Positions 40,736 through 51,869 of a DNA stretch of 64,000 bases are shown in pieces. The notes below the pieces were generated by a model. That model searched no databases, was not told the origin of the DNA, and saw nothing but the letters and a program-made list of their open reading frames with translations. Numbering within the stretch: the first letter of the stretch is position 1; the number at the start of each line of letters is the position of its first letter. The translations under genes and the position numbers were made by a program. This stretch comes from Prorocentrum cordatum (lineage: Eukaryota > Sar > Dinophyceae > Prorocentrales > Prorocentraceae), in the NCBI GenBank assembly GCA_963575745.1, contig CAUYUJ010015506.1, positions 115,001 through 179,000 of the forward strand. The letters run 5' to 3'.

Positions 40736-41953
40736 ATGCGCGCTGTGCTGGGCCTAGGCGCAGCATTCTCACTCGCAGGGCTGCTTGTATACACCCAGCG
40801 TAACGGCAGCGCGAGGCCGGTCGTGACTGGGGCACCATCCCGCACCGTGTCAGCGCGCGCCGTGTTCGGGGCCATCCGCTGGGATGCATGGAACGGGCTC
40901 GCTGGGGACGTGGTCTCATCGACCGTGGCGCAGACGATGGCCCCGGTCAAGTACCACTGGCGCCTCCCTTGGTACGCCACGGTCGACCCTGCGAACGAGA
41001 CCAAGATCTCGTTCAACGCCGACCGGCAGAGCATCATGGATCAGGAGCTCCAGCTCGCGCACGCCGCGGGGCTCTCCTTCTGGGCCTACGACACGTACTG
41101 CGTCTGGCCGACGGACGCGCACATCCCCGAATGCCAGTTCTGGTGGGACACGGAGTCGGTCGGCTACAAGGCGACGGACCCGGCCTACGGGCTCAGGCTG
41201 CACCGCAACTCGTCCGTGAAGCACCTCATGAACTTCTCCCTTGTGCTGCTCGGCTCGTCGCCCGCCACGCCGCAGCTGCGGCCCCGGTACCTGGAGCTCT
41301 TCGCGGACCCCAGCTTCCAGCGCGTGGGCGACAGGCCCCTCGTCTTCCTCTTCAACGTGGGCCGCCAGCAGGCCGACCACATGGGCGGCTGGGCCAAGTG
41401 GCGCGAGCAGTGGGACGCCTTCCGGCGCGAGAGCATCGCACAGGGGTCCGGGAACCCGTATTTCGTCGCCATGTGCGTCGGCGCCGCCAACCTGCACGTC
41501 GCCGAGGAGGCAAGGGCTGGGCTCGGCTTCGACGCCGTGTCGGCCTACGCCCTGCCCGGCGGCACGGTCGGCGGCACGGCCTTCGCGGCGCAGGCGGCGG
41601 AGGCCCGCGAGTTCTGGGGCCAGGCCCGGGCGGCCGGCTTGGAGCAGGTGGTCCCGGTGCCGACCGGCTGGGACCCGCGCCCGCGCGCGGACCACGAGCC
41701 GGTTTGGGTCAAGGAAGGGCCGGAGCACTTCCTGGAGCCGACGGCGGCCGAGCTGGCGCGGCTCGTCGAGGACGCGGCCGCCGCGGCCGCCGAGGAGGAG
41801 CCCGGGGTCGCGCTCCTGTACGCCTGGAACGAGAACACTGAGGGCGGTTGGCTCCTGCCGACTCTCGGCAACGGGACGACACGGCTGGACGCGGTCGCAG
41901 CGGGCTTGAAGAGGAGGGCCGGGGCCGAGCGGAACCATGCGCTCTGGCAGTAG
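40736..41953 (+). CDS. GH99/WbsX-like glycan enzyme, retroposed intronless gene
   Basis: An intact 405-codon ORF from the ATG at 40736. Residues ~3-20 (AVLGLGAAFSLAGLLVY) form a signal anchor, suggesting a Golgi or secretory type II membrane enzyme with a lumenal catalytic domain. Signature blocks of the WbsX/GH99-like TIM-barrel family follow in order: GAIRWDAWNG (~43), YHWRLPWYA (~73), LAHAAGLSFWAYDTY (~109), RPRYLELFADP (~177), RPLVFLFNVG (~197), VPVPTGWDPRPR (~302), LLYAWNENTEGGWLLPTL (~365). The Glu residues in the last block fit the catalytic region of the GH99-like family. Members act on mannose-containing glycans or build bacterial polysaccharides; the substrate here is unknown. No introns and a relict DinoSL 23 bases upstream mark it as a reinserted processed mRNA that has kept its frame, so it may still be expressed. 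Confidence 0.75.
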   Translation: MRAVLGLGAAFSLAGLLVYTQRNGSARPVVTGAPSRTVSARAVFGAIRWDAWNGLAGDVVSSTVAQTMAPVKYHWRLPWYATVDPANETKISFNADRQSIMDQELQLAHAAGLSFWAYDTYCVWPTDAHIPECQFWWDTESVGYKATDPAYGLRLHRNSSVKHLMNFSLVLLGSSPATPQLRPRYLELFADPSFQRVGDRPLVFLFNVGRQQADHMGGWAKWREQWDAFRRESIAQGSGNPYFVAMCVGAANLHVAEEARAGLGFDAVSAYALPGGTVGGTAFAAQAAEAREFWGQARAAGLEQVVPVPTGWDPRPRADHEPVWVKEGPEHFLEPTAAELARLVEDAAAAAAEEEPGVALLYAWNENTEGGWLLPTLGNGTTRLDAVAAGLKRRAGAERNHALWQ

Positions 41954-43078
41954 TCGGAGCCGATGTGGTTGCAGCGGGGGCTGTCTCCATGACAAATAGT
42001 TTTGCAGTGTTGCTGTTGAATTGCGCACGAGCCAAAGCGTGCAGTCACATGATGTTGTTTTCACAATTGACCGTGCTGCGTTTGATTGGAGCGGCGCTGG
42101 CAGTGAGAGCGGGTGGCACGCGCGGCGAAAGGCGGGGTGGCCAGGGAGGGGGGTAACGAAGCATATCAGGTGATGCTCAAGGCTGGGGTACGGAAACGGA
42201 TTATTTTCAAGTAAGGAAGGTTGGGAGCGAGCTGGATGAGGCTCGGGCGCCATTCGTGGCCTCTCCCGCTCGGATCAGGATTGTCTTCTGGCGCGACGCA
42301 TTCCGTCCTGTTCGCATCTTGTTGGTGGGTGCATTTGCAAGTTTGCCGCAGCCACTGGCCTTCACGCCTATTTTAGTCAGATCTTTTCTGGCAGCCGCTG
42401 TAGAACCGAAGTTGGGCTCTAATATATCACAGCAAGACCGCAGCTTGCCGAAGCCGCTGTCCACTTGTTCGCGCCACTGCAGCCTTGCCGTTATTGCAGC
42501 ATGCGAAGCGAACACAACAAAATCGCAGGCAGGCCCTCAATCTGGGGCCTCTGTATCCACGTTCACTCGCAGGGGTCTCGATCGCGCTAGTTTAGTTTGC
42601 TTACGCAGGTCCCGCTAACGCCTGTAAAGAGAGGCCATGGTTGCTAAACACCGCCCGCCCCCTCCCCCATGGCCTCCACAGAGGGAATTGACCACGGACG
42701 ATCGTGCCCATGCCGCCGCGGCGGAACAGCTTCTGTATGAATCGTTGCCGCTCTGATCTTTGTGAGCCACTTGTTCCCGCGGACCTGTACATATCTGTAC
42801 CTCCCCCTTCCCCACGCTTGCTTGCACCTCCCCTTCCCGGCCACAGGCGTCGGGGTGGCCGGGAAAGGGATCTACCAGGTGGGCGGGTTAGGAAGGCCGA
42901 CTCACTCAGCCCTAGGATTGGGATGTATCTCTCCGGAGCGTTCCGCCATGCTCTCAGAGCGTCCCGGAACGCTTTGCAGCGGCTGCGGCGCAGCCAGCTC
43001 TCAGAGATCTTCGATCTGTCCCGACCCGACCTTGTCCCGCTCCGGGCTCCGTTTTACCGACGCGTCGACAGTTCCATG
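41954..43078. other. 3' flank and intergenic sequence, no gene recognised
   Basis: Unique sequence. No poly(A) remnant of the retroposed gene is obvious. Frames of 70-120 codons have no motifs. 42930-42990 contains GCGTTCCGCCATGCTCTCAG and GCGTCCCGGAACGC, a weak inverted pair. Confidence 0.5.
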
Positions 43079-43260
43079 TCTTATGATTCTCCAACCTATT
43101 TTAGCCTTGATCACCAGCAATCGTTTCGAGCACCAGGAAAGTACCGAAACCAGAGGGTTTTCAGGTGTCGGGCCCTGTCAGGCGATGCTCGTTTCGACAC
43201 TGTTTCGATATTTTCTGGGTGCTCGAAACTCTTTCTGGGATGTGGTTCTGAAGTACGAGT
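43079..43260 (+). repeat. Dispersed ~190-bp repeat, copy 1
   Basis: TTATGATTCTCCAACCTATTTTAGCCTTGATCACC, in overlapping pieces TTATGATTCTCCAACC and TTTAGCCTTGATCACC, then GAAGTACC…GGTTTTCAGGTGTCGGGCC and TTCTGGGATGTGGTTCTG. It matches the copy at 47607-47795 along its length with indels. Non-coding in both. Confidence 0.7.
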
Positions 43261-43794
43261 GGAACAGCACAATCCGTGTCCACCACAACGGGGGCACGGG
43301 CGTTCGAGCGCTTGCCGCCGCGCGGGGGCCCGAGCAGAGCCCGAGAGGCCCCGAGAGAAAGGCCCCGACGGCAGCCGCTGTGCCCCTCGTGAGCTGCAGC
43401 AGTCGGGAGCGGGGGGGCGACTGGGAACGGGCCTTGGGTGCGGCGCGCCCGTCGCTGCTGTTCGTTGGCGGGCGGGCGGGCGCACCCGTGCGCAGCCAGG
43501 CCGCGCGTGGATGGAGCGCTGCGAGATTTGTGTTCAGTTCGTTGTACGTATTAATAAGATTGTGAACGATGGTAGGTCGCACTTATACAGTTCTAAGGAT
43601 TTCGTTATGATGTATGTTATGAGAATATTCCTATTTGAACCACAGTATGGTTCTATGTGTGTCATTATCGATGTGTCTATGTCTTTTCATTGGGGATTAT
43701 TTTTTATGGGGGGCCACGAAGGGGACCAGACAAGCACTGCTAGACTGGTCAGTATGGTGGCGGGCCGCTGTGTATTCTCTGACCGGGCACGTTC
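43261..43794. other. No gene recognised
   Basis: GC-rich at 43270-43510, then AT-richer at 43530-43720. No supported ORF. Confidence 0.5.
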
Positions 43795-44115
43795 TCCTCC
43801 ACCTCCTCCTCCTCCTCCTCCTCCTCCTCCTCCTCCGCCTCCTCCTCCTCCTCCTCCTCCTCCTCCTCCTCCTCCTCCTCCTCCTCTCTCTCGCCTTCTA
43901 CATATATCACGCCATGAAGGGAGAGATCGGCGCTCCTCCTCACGATTTTACTTCGGTCTCGGCTGCCGCACGATTTCGAGCAGTCGCCATTCAGCGATTG
44001 CGAGTCGGGTAAGTGACTGGGACTCTTCTCAGGGGACGTTCACTCCTCCTGCTCCTCCTCCTCCTCTTCCTCCTCCTGCTCCTCCTCATCCTTCTCCTCC
44101 TCCTCCTCCTCCCTC
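43795..44115 (-). repeat. CCT microsatellites
   Basis: CTC triplets at 43795-43885 and 44043-44115, separated by a unique stretch. Confidence 0.9.
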
Positions 44116-44754
44116 GGGTCGCCTACTGCCCCGGGGGAAACCGTGCACGTGTGCTAGCCCAGAATGTGTGTTACCATGCCCAGCGCTGCCGACAGCGCGC
44201 AGCCACTGTCGGGCCGCCCTGCGCCGCCTGCCTCGCGTGTGGAAGTCTCGGTGGACAGGCGCTCCTTGGCCCCAGCACACGCTCTGTGGACTTGTGGGGG
44301 ACGATCAATGGAGAGGAAGCATGTTGCCAAATCATTTCCAGATGTCTACAGCATGTTCCAGACATGTGTTCAATACGTTAAAAACATGTTGGAAACATGT
44401 CTAGAACATGCTCTACACATTCGAAACACATAGTCCATTGTCATGGCATCCACACCTGTGGACCATCGACAAGATGGCCCTTGAGAGGCCCCCGGGTGCG
44501 CCCCCCTCGCTCCGTGGCGACCGCTGGCCCCAGGACCCCCTCGTGCGCCGTGGCCGCCGGCCCGCGCGGGCCCGCCGCCGCGCCACGCCCGCGCCGGCGC
44601 CGCTTCGCCCCGCCCAGGCGGAGGCGGCCCGCCGGGCCGAGGACGCCTCGCGGGAGCACCGGGAGGCCGCGGGGGGGCGGCCGCGGGGGGGCGGCCGCGG
44701 GGGGGCGGCTGCGGGGCCCGGAGGGGGGGTGGAGGGGCTAGAGGGTCTTCGGGC
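44116..44754. other. No gene; ACATGT-rich and GGGGGGCGGC repeats
   Basis: 44330-44415 has seven ACATGT/ACATG words. 44670-44720 repeats CCGCGGGGGGGCGG three times, with NotI-like GCGGCCGC palindromes. Confidence 0.6.
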
Positions 44755-44861
44755 AGTGCAAAGGGGTGTGGTGCCAACTTTGGGCAGAAGCGACTCTGGC
44801 GGTGCTATTTTTTGCAGACAGCGTCGCCATTTCCACGATTTGGCACCATACCCCTCTGTGC
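44755..44861. repeat. Inverted-repeat (hairpin) element A
   Basis: AAGGGGTGTGGTGCCAA (44761-44777) pairs with TTGGCACCATACCCCT (44839-44855). An inner pair is GGCGGTGCT with AGCGTCGCC. Confidence 0.65.
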
Positions 44862-44934
44862 CACACCCATTTCCGACCTCCAAATGTCTTACGCCATCCT
44901 TGGATTCGAAGAAGGGAAACGCCATGCGTATAAA

Positions 44935-45067
44935 CTTGTGGCGCTCCGCGCGGATCTCTTGGATCCGCACTGGGCCCCCCTGGCGGCGCCTCCAGTGCCG
45001 CCCCTGGCGCGCCCGGGAGGTGGGTCCAGCGCAGATCCAAGAAATCCGCGCGGATCGCCAAATGTTT
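44935..45067. repeat. Inverted-repeat (hairpin) element B
   Basis: The arms at 44935-44977 and 45022-45067 are ~43 bp with few mismatches (CGCGCGGATCTCTTGGATCC against reversed CGCGCGGATTTCTTGGATCT). The 45-bp loop is GC-rich and partly self-complementary. It sits 75 bp from element A, and both could belong to one larger non-autonomous transposon. Confidence 0.75.
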
Positions 45068-45164
45068 GTGCTTACGCCGTTTTTTCTTCTTCTATGGATG
45101 CGTGTGTGAAGTGGGATTTTGTGGCCGGGATTCTGCCTGTTTGTCGTCTGTTGGTGTCGTCGTC

Positions 45165-45262
45165 GCCCCCTCCGCGACCCACCCGCGACCCGCCACCCGG
45201 CCCGCGACCCACTCGGCGACCCATCCGCGACTCACCCGCGACCCACCCCGCGCCTGCCCCCT
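45165..45262 (+). repeat. CGCGACCCACC minisatellite
   Basis: About seven degenerate units of 8-17 bp built on CGCGACCCACC/CGCGACCC. Confidence 0.85.
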
Positions 45263-47204
45263 CGCTCTTATCCGCAATTATGGGGTGCTGCGTACACTGA
45301 TACCACACCGCTACCTTTGAGATTGTAGTTCTTCTCTGGCGCGTAATTGACGTCGTCCATGACCCCCCACCTCGTTCCAACGCCGATGGGTGGTCTAGCG
45401 GACCTGCGTTTCCAAAATGACCTCATCGTGTGATGCGCAAGGGTAGCTCTGTACATTGCAGGAAGCGGCGGCTGATGCGCATGAGAATTGGTAGGGGGAA
45501 GAGGAGAAGGATGAGGAAGGAGGAGAAGGATGAGGAAGGAGGTGGAGGAGGCGGATGAGGAGGTGGAGAATGAGAAGAAGGATGAGGATGAGGAGGAGAA
45601 GGCAGCACCGGTATAAGCAGGAGGAGGATGGTGATCGTTTTCTTATTCATTGTTTTACCGATCGGCGTAGGCCCTCGCAATCTTGGCTGTTTTTGGCACC
45701 TGTTTCGAGCAGATGGAGGCTCCTCCATGGGACGCACTGCTGCAAACAGTCGCATGAAGCAGAGGTCCAGAGCCAGACACCTCCCCTCTCCCTTTCCGCC
45801 CAATGTCGAAACGCCGCGTCAGAAAAAGCTCACGTGCGGTGCCTGAGCAGGTGCAGCATGAGCACGAGCCAGAGCAGGAACAGAAGCAGGAGCAGCAGCA
45901 TCAGGAGCAGGAGCCAGTGGGAGGAGCAGGAAGGACCAGGAACACGTGCAGGATGGGACAGGATGCGGGCGACAACGACGAGGAATGCCGGATCCAGACG
46001 TATGGCTCTCGCGTGGGGCGAGAACGCCATCCTGAACGACGGGGGCAATGCGCCGATCTGGAGACGATGCCAATTCTCCTTCGAGAAATTCGTGGCACAA
46101 CACAAACACTCCGATAGGAACACATGACACACAGGCATTCAGACTTGTGTGCGACAAGTATGCGGGAGAAGTAGCGCCCCGCTTGCACAGTATCTGGGGA
46201 GAGAGGTGAGAAGGAGGGGGGAGGAGGAGGAGGAGGAGGAGGAGGAGGAGGAGAAGGAGGAGGAGGAGGATGAGGAGGAGGAGGGATGAGTAAGAGGAGG
46301 GGAGGATGTAGGAGGAGGAGGAGGAGAGGAGGGAGAGGAGGAGGAGAAGGAGGAGGAGTGAGGTGCGGAGGAGGAGGAGAAGGAGAGGAGGAGGAACGAG
46401 GAGGCGGGAGGAAGGGAAGGAGGGGGAGCGATGGGGGAGGGGGAGAATGGGGCGGGGAGGGGGATAGGAAAGGGAGGAGGGTGAGAAGGAGAGGATGAGA
46501 GGGAGGAACGATGAATTGCATTATTTACTGATTAGGTACAGCGGGGACCAGGATGATGGGGGAGGGAGGAACCCCATCCTTCGTCTGGGGGAGGAGTGTA
46601 AGGGGGAGGAGAGAGAGGGGGAATAGGCGGGAAGAGAGGGGGAGGAAGGAGAGAGGGAGGAGGAGGGGAAGGAGAGAGCAGGAGGAGTGAGGAGGAGGAG
46701 GAGGAGGAGGAGGAGGAGGAGGAGGAGGATAGGAGGAGGAGGGGAGGAGGAGGAGGAGGAGGAAGGAGGAGGAAGGAGGAGGAGGAGGAGGAAGGCCTAC
46801 GATGAGGAGGAAGACAAAGAGGAGGATGAGGAGGAGGAGGAGGAGGACGGACACCCAATCTACTTCCAACACACTTTCCTACTTTATGGTTCTACCTACT
46901 TCTTCCGACCCCTTGGTATGCTTGGCCTCCTCCGCCTTCCCCGGGGCGCACCGCCGACGTGAGGGAGGCAGTGCACACGGAAGCCGGGGACGACGAGCAC
47001 AGCTGCCGTGACCGTTAGCGCGAGCGTCGCTTTGGGCTCGGGGGGGGGGGGGGCTCTGGTCGTCGTGCCGTGCCTCAGGTCTGTGGCGAGGCACCTGCTC
47101 GTGGCCAGGGCCCGCGGTGGCCGGGAGGGAGCCCCTCCGTCCCCATTTGTTTTCGCTCTCTCCCTCTCTGGCAGCACGATGGCCGTCGATGTCGCGGTGT
47201 CCTT
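45263..47204. repeat. Mostly purine-rich low complexity
   Basis: GGA/GAT runs at 45490-45605, 46205-46510 and 46680-46855. GCAGGA-type repeats at 45845-45950. Intervening stretches (45263-45480, 45620-45840, 46860-47204) show no supported gene. Confidence 0.75.
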
Positions 47205-47360
47205 GAGTCGGGCGTGTCCCTCGACAGGAGGAGTATTCAAAAGTTGGTGACAGATAGTTTTGGGACGATCTTTCTGTTTTTTATTGATTATTTGGGAACA
47301 TGTTTGGGGTATCTTTCATTTTTCGTCCACAATCCGCCTGTCGGGGGACATGCCTGACCT
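47205..47360. mobile_element. MITE-like element, copy 2
   Basis: The left end GTCGGGCGTGTCCCTCGACA and the reversed right end (GTCAGGCATGTCCCCCGACA) form ~25-bp imperfect inverted repeats. The AT-rich core resembles copy 1 at 325-494 mainly at its ends and T runs. Confidence 0.6.
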
Positions 47361-47606
47361 GATGGTATCCGTGACCCCCTCCATGCCCTAGCGCGGAAGA
47401 TCGCCGCGCGCGGATCCACGCCGAAGCTCTACAGTCGGACAACGTGGCCTGCGATCCGGGGCTCCCCAGTCGTGGCCGCGAGACTCGCGAGTGCAGATGC
47501 GGAGTCCGAGCAGGTGCAGCTCTAGATGGATCTAACGCAGTGGCAGGAGCGCGTGGTCTTCACGATCTGGGCAAGCGACGCGATGGGCACACAACCGGTT
47601 CCCGAG

Positions 47607-47795
47607 GGTTATGATGTTCCAACCAACTTTAGCCTTGATCACCGGAGAGAATTTCGAGCATCAGAAAAAGTATCTAAATTCGAAGGTTTTCGCGTGTCGG
47701 GACCTGGGAGACACTCCTCGCCCGACACTGTTTCGCCACTGTTTCGCCACTCTTTTGACACTTGTTCGGATGATTTCTGGGGTGTGGTCCTTGAG
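47607..47795 (+). repeat. Dispersed ~190-bp repeat, copy 2
   Basis: TTATGATGTTCCAACC, TTTAGCCTTGATCACC, then CGAAGGTTTTCGCGTGTCGG, GACACTGTTTCG (with the following CCACTGTTTCG duplicated) and TTCTGGGGTGTGGTCCTT. Partner of 43079-43260. Confidence 0.7.
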
Positions 47796-49540
47796 TAGGA
47801 CGGGAGCAAAATCACCCGGGGGCAGTGTTCGTGGGGCGACGCGCACGCCTCCGAGCGCAGCGTGCGCGGGGCAGCAGGCGAGCCGAGCGGTGAGCACGGG
47901 GTCGAGCGCGGAGAGGCCGCGGCAGAGCCGGGCGGCCGATGGGCAGGGGCGGGCGGGGTCGCCCAGCCCTGCTGCGGCAGAGCGCCTCGTCGTCGATCCT
48001 GTGCTGCACATCTTGGCGGACTGCAGCAGTCTTCGCTTCGTAGCCGCGCTCTGTCGCCAGCGGCCTCGTTTGGAGCGCCGGCGCAATGCAAAACGTGCAG
48101 TCGTTTTTCAGGGCATCGTGGAGCCAATATTGCTTCCGGCGCTCTGGCGCCACTGCCGTGCTCTCATAGGGCCGTCCTCCGGGACGATTGTCGGCGTCCT
48201 GTCCTGTCCTGTCCTGATCTGTGCTGTACATCTTGGCGAGCAGACCAGCGCATGTAAAGTCGGGGCGCTGAAGAAGGAACCCTTTGCGTCGGGGAGGGGC
48301 TCCGTTTTCCTCATATTTGTTGTGCATTTCGCTGTGGTTTCACACCCCCTTTTTGCCAATGCACCTCTGACGTGCACGGCTTCTCTCTCTCTCTCTATCA
48401 TTACGTTCTCGATGGAGCATCGACCAATAGTTTTCAGGAGGAAAAGAAGCACACAGACACAATTAATCCTCGATTCCCCAGAAAATATCGGAAAATATGG
48501 GAAGTGGGCTGGAAGACAGAAACCCAGAACATATGAGAAAATATGGGGAGTATTTCTATTTGTGTGTATTTATTTGTGTGTCCTGGGACCCCTTCAAGTT
48601 TCTGGATAAAAGGCGCCTCGTTTCTCCTCTTCTAGGGTTCCTTAGGTCAACGCCTCGACTGTACCAGAGGTTGACAGATCTCCCACCTTTGCCAAGGCGC
48701 GACTTTGCGATGTTCGAATCTCGAGAGGGTGCTGCGCCAGATTTATTTTTGCGGGCCTGGGCCCGCAAGGTTCCCTCGTGGGTCGTTTTCACCAAGGGTG
48801 TTTTGCTAAGTGGCCTTGTCAACCTCCGAACGTACCGCAGCGATAGGGCGGCTCGTTTCGATTCCTCCAATTCGATTCGATCCGATTTCGATGGTTTCCG
48901 ATTCCGATTCGATTCGACATGGGATTCCGATTTGGGGTCAGATTTCTCAATGGAGGCTTACTGGCATGCCGATTTGCGCCGATTCGACTTCTCCCGACTC
49001 GGCTGTTGATCTCCGCCGATCCGATTCATTTCGATCGCCGGTCCGACTTATCGATTCGATTTTGGGGTCTCCCCGGGGTTGTCCACCCCCGAATGTACCG
49101 CATTCATCTCTCCTGTCATCGCCCTCCTCGAACAATAGCTTCACAAGAGGGCCGAGGTGTGCGATCAGACAACGCTTACCGCTCTGGTCCTGGATATCAC
49201 CCTGATGCGAAGCGCATGCCGACTGGCTGGTGGTACACCGTAGTCGGGGCGCCCGATGGCGGAGCGGACGTTTTAGTCGAAATTAAAGGTGGCGCCCCCT
49301 TGCAGTCACCTTCTGCGTGATACTGCTGAGAGCCAGCCAGAGCTGGAGGCCAATTGCATATTTATAGTGTGTGTGTATATATATATATATATCACCCAGT
49401 CGACTATTGAGATTGCGAGGTCCTTACGGAGGCAGGAGGGGGGAGGATGAGGAGGAGAAGGTATCGAGCAGAAGCGATGGAGGACGGGGTCGTAGAAAGG
49501 AGGGAGGGGCGGCCAGAAGGAGGGGGAAGAGGATGATGAG
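47796..49540. other. Intergenic sequence; CGATTC-rich segment
   Basis: GC-rich until 48250, then more AT-rich. GGAAAATATGGGA-like words repeat at 48480-48550. 48850-49065 is a degenerate CGATTC/CCGATT repeat (~20 copies). TGTCCTGTCCTGTCCTG at 48200. (TA)n at 49375-49393. No gene supported. Confidence 0.6.
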
Positions 49541-49544
49541 GAGG

Positions 49545-49580
49545 CGGTGATGGTGGTTGTGACGATGTACAGGGTGATGC

Positions 49581-49636
<56 letters not shown>

Positions 49637-50692
49637 CTGATTATGATAATGACGATGGCGATGCAGATTATGATGATGACGATGATGATGATGACTCGGA
49701 GAAGGAGGATGATGGGTAGGGCGAGGGTTGTGATGATGCTAGTCGTGGTGGTCATGATGACGATGATGATGATGATGATTATTGCGGTGTTGGCGGCGAT
49801 GATGGTGATACCGACGGCGACGACGACGATGATACTGATGATGCTGATGATGCTGATGATGATGCTAAGCTGGTGGTGGTTGTGGCGATGGTGGCGGTGG
49901 TGATGATTCGTATGATGCTGATAATGGTAATGCTGATGATGATGAGGATGATGATGTCGATGCTGCTGTCGGCGTTGATGATGCTGATGGTGACGATGAT
50001 GGTTGTGGCGATGATAGTGGTGGCGATGCTGCTGATAATGACGAGACTGGCGATGGCGTGAGGAAGATGGTTATGCTGATGATGGTGGTGGTACAGAGGA
50101 TGACGACGATGCTGCTGCTGATGATGACCATGATGAGGGCGACGATGACGACGATGAGGGTGATGTTTATGCCGGTAACGTTGGTGATGCTTCTGATGAT
50201 GGTCATGATGGTGATGATGATGACGATTGTTGTGATGATTGTATCTCTGGTGATGATGATGCTGATGAGGATGATGATGATGACGCGGATCATGATGAAA
50301 ACGATGATAGGGATGATAGTGCTGATGATGCTCTTTCTGATGACGATGGCGATAAGGATGTTGACGACGATTGCAATGATGATTCATGATGATGATGCTG
50401 TTCCGTGATGGTGATGATGCATCTTCTTATGCTGGTGATGGTTTTGATGCTGCTGATGATGACGACGGTGACGACGATGGCGACGATGACGGTGATGGTG
50501 GTTATGCTGATTCTGATGATGATGGCGACGATGGTGATGCCGGTGTTGGAGATGGTATTGATGACGATGGCGACGATGATGAAGTTGACGATGGTGATGC
50601 TGATGCTGATGTTCGGTGGTAGCGAACGGGGTCGTTATGCGTATGAGTGGTAATGATACTGATGATGTTGATGATGATACTGATGATGATGC

Positions 50693-50725
<33 letters not shown>

Positions 50726-51008
50726 TGGGAATCCGATGTGGGAATATATACATGACCACCGCTTGGAGGGTCAGTTTTCGGAGCCTCGGCAGGCGAAGTA
50801 TATGGATAAATCCCCGCCTCGCAGGGGAATCTGATTACGAGGGCGACGACGGCGATGATGATGCTCATCTTGCTCAGGATGCTGCTGATGGGGCTGATGG
50901 TGATACTGATGAAGATGCTGGTGATGATGCGGGTGAGGACGACGGTGATGCTGATAAGGATGATGACGATGATGATGCTGATGATGATGAGGATGATGAT
51001 GATGTTGT

Positions 51009-51044
<36 letters not shown>

Positions 51045-51482
51045 CGAGCATGTCGATGATGATGATGATGATGATGACGATGATGGTGATGCTGGTGATG
51101 ATGATTGAATTGCTGGTGATGACGATACTGCTCTTGGTGACGATGAGATGATGCTGATGATGTTTGTGAGGATGGTGCTGATGATAATGCTGTTAATGCT
51201 GATATTGATGCTGCTGATGACGATCAATATTATGAGTATGATGATGAGGATGATGATGAGGATGAGGATAAGGACGATTATGATGCGGAGGGGGCGGATG
51301 AGGAAGATGAGGATGATGAGGAGGAGGAGGAGGAGGATACTGATGAGGACCAGGAGCCAGAGGAGGAGGCACTGAACCCAGCAGGAGCACGACGAGGAGG
51401 AGGAGGAGGAGGAGGAGGAGGAGGAGGAGGAGGAATAGGAGGAGGAGGAGGAGGAGGAGGAGGAGGAGGAGGAGGAGGAGGA
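49545..51482 (+). repeat. GAT microsatellite followed by GGA microsatellite
   Basis: GAT array with GCT/GGT/GAC interruptions, 49545-51260, with a non-repeat island at 50730-50840. Then GAG/GGA, 51280-51482, pure at the end. Confidence 0.95.
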
Positions 51483-51869
51483 CGACAACGACGATGCCCG
51501 CCCCTCCGTCCAGCTGCACGGCTCCGCCACCGAGGCCTCCGCCTCGTTTGCGGCGGTCGTCGCCGAGGTCTGCGAGCTCTTGGCGCGGACGCGAGGTGCG
51601 CTAGGCGAGCTCGAGGGTGCGGACGAAGGGGGGGCACGGGGAAGTTTGGAGGAGCTCAGATATCTGTCTTCGTGGCCAAGGTTCGCTCTGCCAGAAAGGC
51701 GCCTTCGTTCATGATTCGGGGGTCGCATAGTAGCACGATGATGGTAACGTCTTCACGTCTTCATCTGGGAGGGGGAGAGCCTCGCACGGGTGGGACTTGG
51801 CTGGGAATGGCAATTTCGTATAGTGCACGTGTTCTGTGCGCATTGAGCCTATTCTCTTGCACAGGGTGT
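51483..51869. other. Possible short exon after the GGA run; otherwise no gene
   Basis: The plus frame leaving the GGA run (stop at about 51436, next stop about 51715) reads VQLHGSATEASASFAAVVAE, then CELLARTRGALGELEGADEG, which has protein-like character. No start or splice site is identified, so it is not called as a gene. Confidence 0.3.

Noticed and set aside
40888-42253. Long antisense and alternate-frame ORFs over the GH99/WbsX-like gene
   Set aside because: Shadow ORFs caused by high GC at third codon positions; only the 40736 frame has family motifs.
51439-51714. Possible exon VQLHGSATEASASFAAVVAE
   Set aside because: Protein-like but with no start, splice site or homology; left as unsupported.
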